A stretch of DNA of 38,533 nucleotides from Deltaproteobacteria bacterium (GTDB taxonomy: Bacteria; Myxococcota_A; UBA796; SXON01), in contig BJHF01000061.1 of NCBI GenBank assembly GCA_014191855.1, positions 1 through 38,533 on the forward strand, in the 5' to 3' direction. The notes under the pieces were generated by a model, which worked only from the letters and a program-made list of their open reading frames with translations, did no database searches and was not told the DNA's origin. Below, piece after piece: positions 24,633 to 31,702 of this stretch; the first letter of the stretch is position 1; the number at the start of each line of letters is the position of its first letter. Position numbers and translations under genes: made by a program.

Positions 24633-24696
24633 TGTCTGTCCATCCCGAGGCGGGCCCACGCCCGGCCGATCAGATGAATCGGCCCAACGCCAGACA
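24633..24696. other. Second inverted-repeat structure (branched)
   Basis: TGTCTG (24633-24638) pairs with CAGACA (24691-24696) and encloses two hairpins: CGGGC-CCAC-GCCCG (24651-24664) and GCCGAT-N7-ATCGGC (24665-24683). This forms a three-way-junction shape. With the adjacent compound hairpin it fills most of the gap between the two convergent genes. It might be part of 3' untranslated RNA or a protein-binding repeat; no known RNA family is recognised. Confidence 0.5.
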
Positions 24697-24709
24697 CGGG
24701 GAGCTGCGA

Positions 24710-25444
24710 TCAGGGGTGATAGAGCGCGGCCACCTGGCCCTTTGTGAGGGCGACGTCGTAGAGGAGCACCTCGTCGATCGCGCCGTCTGAGTATTCGTCA
24801 GGCCCAGTCTGACTGAAGCCGATGTGAACCGAGCCGCCCTCGGTGTCCACGAGCGCTTGGCTGCTCCAGTCTTCGGCGAAGAGCGCCCCATCGACGTACA
24901 AACGCGCGTCGCCAGCATCATAGACTGCCACCACCTGGTGCCACTCGCCAAAGTCGAGGGTGGTCCAGTCTGACTGCACCGCCGAGACGTAGAGGGCCGG
25001 CGCGAATGCGATGGATGTCGAGGGCACCGCGCCGAGGATGAACTCCCAGCCGTCGTCGCCACGGCTACGGTACTTGTTCAGGATCGCGAAGATGTTCCAG
25101 TCCTGGTACCACCCGTCTACCCGGACCCAGGCGGAGATCGTGAGGGCCTGGGTGGCCTCGGGTGATGACAGCGATGGGCTGTCTGACACGGTGACCACAT
25201 CGTTCACACCGTCGAAGGCGTAGGCGGAGTCCAGGTTGCCGAAGCGATCGGTGGTCAGCGTGGCGCCGTTGACAGCGCCGTGATTTCCCCAGCCACTCGA
25301 ATCGTCGGCGCCCCCGTCAAAGCGCCAGTCGCCGACAGCAGTCGGCATCGCCGGGCTCGTGAACACGGCCCCATCGACCAGCAGCCAGCGGCACCCCCCT
25401 GAGTCTTCTGCGTGGATGGCCACGACGTTGGTCCCAAGCTGCAC
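24710..25444 (-). pseudogene. LamG/concanavalin-like domain gene, apparently 5'-truncated
   Basis: The frame encodes about 244 residues from GTG 25444, but there is no signal peptide and no ribosome-binding site. The protein begins in the middle of what looks like a domain (QLGTNVVAIHAEDSGGCRW). Similar-looking sequence continues upstream of the GTG (GAGPGLDAV) until the TAG stop of mutY, which is in the same frame. The remainder is a complete LamG_3-type lectin fold: GDWRFDGGADDSSGWGNHG, AYAFDGVNDVVTV, LTISAWVRVDGW, WHQVVAVYDAGDARLYVDG and IDEVLLYDVALTKGQVAALY. LamG domains of this kind are usually the C-terminal part of larger exported proteins. I read it as a remnant fused behind mutY by rearrangement; a short functional gene is the alternative. 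Confidence 0.55.
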
Positions 25445-25483
25445 GGCGTCCAGCCCGGGGCCAGCCCCTCGGTTCCGGAGCCG

Positions 25484-26515
25484 CTACGCGGACGGAGCCC
25501 TCCTCCCCAAAACCAAAGTCTTCCGCGCCAAAGTAGAGAGCGCCATCCCGTCCACGTCGGCAAGCGGCACCCAGCGCAGCTCCGGATAACCGAGCGGGCT
25601 TCCCTCCCCGCTGAGCGTCGCCAAGAACACCGTGGTGTCCAGGTGCAGGTGGCTGAACGTGTGCGCCACCGCGCCGAGGGTCTCGGCGGCCGCGATGGCC
25701 GCGCCGATGCGCTGCAGCAACAGCGCCCGCAGCGAAGCCCCGTCCGGCTCGCCCCCCTCGACGACCCCGCCCGGCAGCTCCCAAAGCCCCCCCAGCAGTC
25801 CGCCCTCGGGGCGCCGGGCTAGGAGCAGCCGCCCCTCCCGTACGATCCAGGCGGCGACCGCGCGCGACCGCGGAACAGCCTTCTTCACCTTTGCCGCTGG
25901 GTATTGCTCGGGAGCCCCAACGCCCCGGCAGGCCGGACGCAGCGGGCACACCAGGCACTTCGGCCCCCGCGGCAGGCACACGGTCGCGCCCAGCTCCATC
26001 AGCGCCTGGTTGTAGTCGCCCGCTTCGCCGAGCGGTAACGCCTCCCCCGCCGTCGCCCACAACCACGCTTTCGCCGGGTTCGGCTCGGCGTGCAAGCGGG
26101 CAAGCACCCGCTCCACGTTCCCATCCACCACCGGGGCGTCGAGCCCAAAAGCGATCGAGCCGATCGCCCCTGCCGTGTACGGACCGACCCCGGGAAGCGC
26201 CCTCAAGCCCTCGATCGTTCGGGGGAAGCCGCCGCCGGCGACGACCGCCTGCGCCGCCTTCTGGAGGTTTCGGGCGCGGCTGTAGTAGCCGAGCCCGCTC
26301 CATCGCTCCAAAACCCGCTCGGTGGGGGCGGAGGCCAAGGCCTCCACGGTCGGGAAGTCCACCATGAACGCTGCGAAGTAGGGCAGCACAGTGTCGATGC
26401 GCGTTTGCTGGCACATCAGCTCGCTCACGAGCGTTCGGTACGCGGACACTTCAAGCCGCCAGGGCAGCGGGCGGCGGTGGGCACGATACCATCGGAGGAG
26501 CGCGGGGACGTCCAC
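25484..26515 (-). CDS. mutY: A/G-specific adenine glycosylase
   Basis: A 343-residue DNA glycosylase that removes adenine mispaired with 8-oxoguanine. The catalytic Glu is in SELMCQQTR. The helix-hairpin-helix is LPGVGPYTAGAI and the catalytic Asp lies in PVVDGNVERV. The 4Fe-4S cluster is C-x6-C-x2-C-x5-C (CLPRGPKCLVCPLRPAC). The C-terminal half is the NUDIX-like domain that recognises 8-oxoG (LWELPGGVVEGGE ... HTFSHLHLD). I prefer GTG 26515, one base after the preceding stop with GGGAG upstream; ATG 26548 would add 11 residues and overlap. It is the fourth gene of the ppdK transcription unit, an unusual place for a repair gene. Confidence 0.96.
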   Translation of the reverse strand: MDVPALLRWYRAHRRPLPWRLEVSAYRTLVSELMCQQTRIDTVLPYFAAFMVDFPTVEALASAPTERVLERWSGLGYYSRARNLQKAAQAVVAGGGFPRTIEGLRALPGVGPYTAGAIGSIAFGLDAPVVDGNVERVLARLHAEPNPAKAWLWATAGEALPLGEAGDYNQALMELGATVCLPRGPKCLVCPLRPACRGVGAPEQYPAAKVKKAVPRSRAVAAWIVREGRLLLARRPEGGLLGGLWELPGGVVEGGEPDGASLRALLLQRIGAAIAAAETLGAVAHTFSHLHLDTTVFLATLSGEGSPLGYPELRWVPLADVDGMALSTLARKTLVLGRRAPSA

Positions 26516-26516
26516 C

Positions 26517-28385
26517 CTACTCCCAGTCCACCTCGGCCTTCCCCGCATCGAGGAAAACCCGAGCGGCTACGTCGGTGTTTTCCACCGGGAGGATGGCCAT
26601 CTCTTTGCGATCCAGGTCGTCCCAGCCGCCGCCAGATGGGCCGGACAAGAACTCAAACGCGACGGGGCGGCCCGGCGCCTCCCAGTAATGGTCGGGGCTG
26701 CCGGATTCGATCGCACCGCTCTCGTCTTTGTCCGTACCCGCCCACGCGAGCAGACCACGATCAACCACGAATTCGAAGCGATCTCCGTCTGTAGCGGGCG
26801 CGCTGCCCGACTGGATCAGGAAGCTGACCGCACCATTGTCCGAAACGTAGCGCTGGTCATCATAGGCGGGCTCAAGCTGATCGCCGGAGAGGCTGCCGCT
26901 CACATCCCAGGAAACGTTCGCGCTGTTGTACACCACGTTCCACGATTCACCACGTGCAACCCCGCCACATTGTGACACGGTGATTTGCTCGCCCGTGCCG
27001 TAGCTATCGACCGCGATGGACGAGTCGCTGGTGGGCCCCTGATCCTCAAGCTCCGCGTAGAACGCGCCGGCGCTCGCGTCGATGACCTCGTTCGGACCGT
27101 GGGGCCCGCGCTCGGTCACCACGCCGCAGCCCGTCGTCGCGTCCAGCATGAACACGAAGCCGTCTTGCGTTGCGACGACCACGGTGGGCACCTGGGGGTA
27201 GGCACCCCACGCGGTGGTCTGCTGCAGTCTCACGGTGCCGACGCTGGCAGTCAACCCCGCGATCGGGGCGCCCAGATCCACGCCCTCAACCTCGGGATCC
27301 GCGGGGTTGGGGTCGAACCAGGCGTCGGTGAGCAAGTCGTAGATGTCCACGCGCGTAAGGGCAACCGGCGCCACGAACAGGCGTTCAAAGGGCGTGCCGT
27401 CCTCCAGCTCGCCGCTCTGCCAAGCGACGTCCAGCACGGGCGCCGCGGTGGCCAGGCTGCGAACCGTCGCGGAAGCGACATCGCCGGGGTTCGCGAAGCT
27501 GATCTCGTAGACGGCGGGGTTCTTCGCGTCGGCGACGTAAAGCGTGCCGTCCGCGGCGCGCGTCATGCGCCACGGGGATGCGCCCAACGGCAGGCCGACG
27601 CTGCCGGCCCAGGCCCCGGTGAAGGGATCGATGAGGTCCACGACCGGCGTTTCCGATTCCACCGCCACGAAGAGCCGATTGCCGTCAGCCAAAAGCGCCG
27701 TGGGGCGCCCCGCAACGGCCCACTCCACCACCCCCGTTTCGGTGTGGAGATCGAAACGATCCCCTTCGGTGGCCGTGCCTTTGATGGTGAACTCAAGCTG
27801 GCCGCGGTCGGTGGTGTAGGTCTCCCCGGCCACCGGCTCGCGCTCCTGGGTGCCCGAGCGGCTCCCCTTGGCCCACCAGCGCCCGCTCCCGTATTCGATC
27901 GACCAGTCCTCCGTCGTCGTGAAGCCGGCGCGCACCACCACCCCCGACATCGTGGCCCCATCTCCGCTGCCGTCGGTGTCCGAGTAGCTCACCTCCCCGG
28001 CTACCGGGACCACCTCGATCGGGGCGAGGTTTTCATCGATGCCGGTGATGTAGGGAGCCTGCACGAGCACGCTCCCGGCCACGTCGATCGCCCACAATTC
28101 CACGCGGCCACCGGAGGCGAACGCAGCCACGTCGCGGAGCTGTCGGCTCTGTCCCGTCGTGATCGCCGAGGCGCGCAAGAACGACGCCATGCGATCGTCG
28201 GTGAGCAGGCGCCCCTCTTTGAGGTCGAGCGGCACGATGTCGCCGCTGCGGCTGTTGCTCACGAAGCCGACCGGGCGATCAAAGGGCAGATCCACCGATT
28301 CGGGCAACCATGCCGCGCCCGCCGGGCCGTCGAAGTGGAGCGGAATGCCGACAACGTCGGTGCAACCAAGCAGGAGGGCGATCAT
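26517..28385 (-). CDS. Lipoprotein with propeller blades and a duplicated ~70-residue module
   Basis: A 622-residue protein. Start ATG 28385 shares ATGA with the upstream gene's stop. It has lipobox MIALLLGC (Cys8), and no earlier in-frame ATG or GTG start exists. Two copies of a related module occur at about residues 155-222 (EDWSIEYGSGRWWAKGSRSG ... YTTDRGQLEFTI ... EGDRFDLHTETG) and 478-548 (ESWNVVYNSANVSWDVSGSL ... YVSDNGAVSFLI ... DGDRFEFVVDRG). Between them lies a propeller-like region (GRPTALLADGNRLFVAV, DGTLYVADAKNPAVYEI, PTVVVATQDGFVFMLD). I recognise no named family for the module. The protein is probably outer-membrane-anchored and acts with the 1104-residue neighbour. Confidence 0.78.
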   Translation of the reverse strand: MIALLLGCTDVVGIPLHFDGPAGAAWLPESVDLPFDRPVGFVSNSRSGDIVPLDLKEGRLLTDDRMASFLRASAITTGQSRQLRDVAAFASGGRVELWAIDVAGSVLVQAPYITGIDENLAPIEVVPVAGEVSYSDTDGSGDGATMSGVVVRAGFTTTEDWSIEYGSGRWWAKGSRSGTQEREPVAGETYTTDRGQLEFTIKGTATEGDRFDLHTETGVVEWAVAGRPTALLADGNRLFVAVESETPVVDLIDPFTGAWAGSVGLPLGASPWRMTRAADGTLYVADAKNPAVYEISFANPGDVASATVRSLATAAPVLDVAWQSGELEDGTPFERLFVAPVALTRVDIYDLLTDAWFDPNPADPEVEGVDLGAPIAGLTASVGTVRLQQTTAWGAYPQVPTVVVATQDGFVFMLDATTGCGVVTERGPHGPNEVIDASAGAFYAELEDQGPTSDSSIAVDSYGTGEQITVSQCGGVARGESWNVVYNSANVSWDVSGSLSGDQLEPAYDDQRYVSDNGAVSFLIQSGSAPATDGDRFEFVVDRGLLAWAGTDKDESGAIESGSPDHYWEAPGRPVAFEFLSGPSGGGWDDLDRKEMAILPVENTDVAARVFLDAGKAEVDWE

Positions 28386-31300
28386 CGGTTGACCACCCAG
28401 GTGATGGGGTCGAGGAAGGTTGCGCTCGAGGGGTCGGCGTCGAGGAAGACCAGGGTGCTGGACACGAAGTCGCCGACCTCCCCCGAGTAGTTGCCGACAA
28501 CCGCGCGTGTACCGTCCGGGCTGAGCGCGATGGCGTACGGGTTTTCTCCGATGTTCTCCACCTCGCCAACCAGCGTGCCCAGCGGACCGAGCGAGAGATC
28601 GTAGACACTTACGCTGTTGTTGTTGAAGTTGGTGACGAACAGGTGAACGCCATCGGGGTGCAGGATCATCTGGCCAGGGCCAACCGCACTCTGCGTTTCC
28701 ACGCCGCGATCCCGCTCGAAGGAGCGCGGCAGCGGCAAGAGCCCCATCAACCGGTCGCGGAGCACGTCCGTCGTGGCATCGTCCACGATGTCGTCGGCGC
28801 GGAGGATGAGCACGGCCTCCGGCTCGTCCATCAGCGCATACAACGTGCCATCCTCGTGGTTCACGAGGATGTCGCGCACGCCGGAGTCGCTGCCCGTCGA
28901 CGTTTGCACGAGCATCGCCGCTTCGACGCCGAGGTAGTTCAAGTCTGTCCAGGTGCTGGTGCTGTCGTCACGCACGTCGATCGCGTACACCACCGGAACC
29001 AGCTTGCAGCCGACGTAGAGCAGGCCGGCCACATCATCGAGCGCGAGGCTCATGCAGCCCCAGCCGACGAAGCTCGCGTCGCCCACCGCGAAGTCGAGCG
29101 AGATCGCGGGCTCATCGTTGGGCGGCACGATGGTGAAACCCCACGTGTCGGCGATCGTCGGCATGGAGAGCACGCGGTGCAGCCGATCGGGCTCCAAGGC
29201 CGTAGCTACACCCACACGCGACTTCCCACCGTCGATCCCCGAATAAGTGAACTCCCAACCCTCCGGAGCGAGCCGCGCCACGGGGCGCACGATGCCCTCC
29301 ACCCCTAGCGCCCCGCCAGCGACGCTGAGCACCGCACGGGTCTCCCCTTCGGCGTCCTCCGACTCCCGCCAGGCCGTCGTGTCCACCTCACGCTCGGCAT
29401 AACCAAGCTGCCAGGTGGACCCATCGAAACCGCTGAACCACATCCGGTCCACATCGCCGTCGCGGACCACGAATGGATCTGCAATTCCCGAGTCGTTCCA
29501 GCTCCCTGGAGCGCCCGCGTCGAGCTGCCAGGGGTAGGTTTCGCCCGGCGCAATCGTGAACGACTCGCCACCGTCCGCGCTGTCGAGCGCGCTCACGCGC
29601 CAACCCGAGCCGTCGGAGGCGGTGGTCCAGAGGCGCAGCGTGCCGTCGTCGAGGAGCTGCACCGAGCCGGGGACGATGCTCACCGACTCCCAGTCCAGGC
29701 TCCCCGAGTACACCGCCTTGGTTTGGCGCTCCCAGGTCACGCCATCCGCGCTCGTGGCGCGCCCGACCGTGGTGATACCATCCGCATCCCCGGCGTAGAA
29801 CATGATCAAGCTGCCATCGACGTCCACGACGACGGCGTCGTGCACGCCATCCGCGTCGAACGCTCCCTCGGCGCCCGGCTCCAGCACCGCCTCATCGTCC
29901 ACGGAGAGGCTCCCCGCCACGAAGCTGCCGTGTCCAATCCGGGCGACCCCGTCCGCACCGCGAAGGTCGAGCCACACGTCGTCGCCCACCCACGTCGTGA
30001 CCGCCAGTCCGTCGTCTGCGAGCTCGCCCACTTCTTCGGGGCCAGCCACTTGGCCGAGCGCGATCTGCAGGCTCCAACCTTGGATTCCGGAGCCGATGAG
30101 CTCGCCCGCCCCCACCGCAGCCGCGAACACGATCCCGTCGAGGTTCTCCAGTCGGAACGCCGACTCATTCGCCGCTTGCAACGCCACGCCGTCTTCGAGG
30201 TGCGTGCCGGACTCCCCGGTGAGCGCGACGCCAAGATCAGACCAGGTGTAGCCATCGGGCGAGGCGAAGTCACGGAGGGAAACACCGTCATCCCCGAGGG
30301 ACAAGCAGTGGAATCGCCCGCTCCAATAGCCGACCGACGGCGCGAGGATGCCGGTCGTGACCGGCACCTCCTCGGTCCACACCGCCAGATCGTCGCTCCA
30401 AGCGGTGCGCAGCGCGCTCACGCCCGCCGTGTCCACGCCCGAGTACCACATGCGCCAACGCGAAACTTCGTTGTCCCAAAGCACGTTGGGGTTCGCGAGC
30501 GCGGCGCCCCCGTCCGAGAACACGGTGCCTTGACGGCTGAAGTTCACGCCGTCCACCGAGGTCGCGAGATCGATCGTCGTCGTCGCCGCACCTGAGGCGT
30601 AGAAGAGGTACCACGTCCCGCCCGAAACCACGACGAACGGATCCGCGAGCGCGCCTTCGTCCTCGGTGGGCTCAAGGACCGGATCGTCCTCAAGGGGCCA
30701 GAATTCCCCCGTGCCATCGTCGTCCGCCGCGCGAATGGCGCCGCGATCGATGAAGAACAAGCGACCGGTTGAAACAACATCTTCGCCGCCCGCGGTGAGC
30801 ATCCACGCCGGGTCTCGCGTCGTGACCTCGTCGGACTCTTCGCTCAGGTCTACATCGTGGGCGATGCCGCTGCGGACCCACGTCGTTTCCCCGTTTCCCG
30901 TCGCCCGGTACAGCCCCGCATCGTCAGCCACCCAAGCGCGGATCGTCCCCGCTGCCCACGAGATATCCCAGTGGTCGGCGGTGATCTCCGAATTGTCGAT
31001 CGGCTCCAGCAACGCGAAGGCCGCCCGGGAGCCGCTCGCGTCGGCGTCCACATAGGAGTCTGCCACCAGCCGACCATCCCCCCCCGGAGGGACCAGCCGC
31101 GCCGGGCGCGAGCCCATGTCGATCGTGCTCACCGTGTGCGAGGTGCGGTTGATGGTCCAGGCCTGGTCCGTCACCTCGTCGTAAACGATCTCGTTTGGAT
31201 CGTAGCCCACGGCCAGCGCCGCGCCCCCCTCATCCGGGCCGATATCGTTCGCCAACGTCGGGTTTCTGGGGTTGCTCACGTCCACGAACCACACGTCGTC

Positions 31301-31696
31301 GTCGACCTCGCGCGTGCGCTCGTCGCCGCTGTAGCGGTTGGTGACCAGGAGCGTGCTGTACGGGGCGGCAAACGCCGTGGCTCCGGAGAAGGACGGAAGC
31401 CCGACGGCCGAGGGCGCGAGGTCGGTAACGAGGTTGCGGCCTGCCGTTTCGTCGAGCTGCGTGAGGTCGACCGAAACGACGCTTCCGCCGGTAAAGTCCA
31501 GGAACGGGTTGGTGTTCGTCACCGCCAGCACGTTGCCGCCGTCCAGGAACGTCAGCGCCGAAGGCCCGGCCAGGCACGTGCCGATGCCGATCTGACCGTA
31601 CTCGTACACCCCATCCGGGTACACGGCGCACGCCCCGACGTCGGGCAGGGGATCCGTCTCAACACAGGCGACGGCGATGAAGAAAATCAGGGACAC
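28382..31696 (-). CDS. Large multi-propeller lipoprotein
   Basis: A 1104-residue protein starting at GTG 31696, 6 nt after ppdK, with lipobox MSLIFFIAVAC (Cys11). Three parts are visible. Residues ~30-300 form a YVTN-like propeller (ALTFLDGGNVLAVTNTNPFL, STLLVTNRYSGDERTRE). Residues ~340-830 carry repeats like ADPFVVVSGGTWYLFYASGA, NPNVLWDNEVSRWRMWYSGV and ADPFVVRDGDVDRMWFSGF, which resemble the five-bladed folds of GH43/GH32-type glycosidases. Residues ~880-1104 form a second lactonase-like propeller (LHPDGVHLFVTNFNNNSVSV, ALSPDGTRAVVGNYSG). Catalytic residues of a glycosidase cannot be assigned from sequence alone. Near 238-256 is a segment (ITADHWDISWAAGTIRAWV) resembling the module of the 622-residue neighbour. 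Confidence 0.78.
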   Translation of the reverse strand: MSLIFFIAVACVETDPLPDVGACAVYPDGVYEYGQIGIGTCLAGPSALTFLDGGNVLAVTNTNPFLDFTGGSVVSVDLTQLDETAGRNLVTDLAPSAVGLPSFSGATAFAAPYSTLLVTNRYSGDERTREVDDDVWFVDVSNPRNPTLANDIGPDEGGAALAVGYDPNEIVYDEVTDQAWTINRTSHTVSTIDMGSRPARLVPPGGDGRLVADSYVDADASGSRAAFALLEPIDNSEITADHWDISWAAGTIRAWVADDAGLYRATGNGETTWVRSGIAHDVDLSEESDEVTTRDPAWMLTAGGEDVVSTGRLFFIDRGAIRAADDDGTGEFWPLEDDPVLEPTEDEGALADPFVVVSGGTWYLFYASGAATTTIDLATSVDGVNFSRQGTVFSDGGAALANPNVLWDNEVSRWRMWYSGVDTAGVSALRTAWSDDLAVWTEEVPVTTGILAPSVGYWSGRFHCLSLGDDGVSLRDFASPDGYTWSDLGVALTGESGTHLEDGVALQAANESAFRLENLDGIVFAAAVGAGELIGSGIQGWSLQIALGQVAGPEEVGELADDGLAVTTWVGDDVWLDLRGADGVARIGHGSFVAGSLSVDDEAVLEPGAEGAFDADGVHDAVVVDVDGSLIMFYAGDADGITTVGRATSADGVTWERQTKAVYSGSLDWESVSIVPGSVQLLDDGTLRLWTTASDGSGWRVSALDSADGGESFTIAPGETYPWQLDAGAPGSWNDSGIADPFVVRDGDVDRMWFSGFDGSTWQLGYAEREVDTTAWRESEDAEGETRAVLSVAGGALGVEGIVRPVARLAPEGWEFTYSGIDGGKSRVGVATALEPDRLHRVLSMPTIADTWGFTIVPPNDEPAISLDFAVGDASFVGWGCMSLALDDVAGLLYVGCKLVPVVYAIDVRDDSTSTWTDLNYLGVEAAMLVQTSTGSDSGVRDILVNHEDGTLYALMDEPEAVLILRADDIVDDATTDVLRDRLMGLLPLPRSFERDRGVETQSAVGPGQMILHPDGVHLFVTNFNNNSVSVYDLSLGPLGTLVGEVENIGENPYAIALSPDGTRAVVGNYSGEVGDFVSSTLVFLDADPSSATFLDPITWVVNR

Positions 31697-31702
31697 TCCA
31701 GC

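Noticed and set aside
26985..28490. Plus-strand open frame of 501 codons opposite the 622-residue lipoprotein
   Set aside because: Antisense to a gene with lipobox, duplicated module and operon overlap; no independent evidence.
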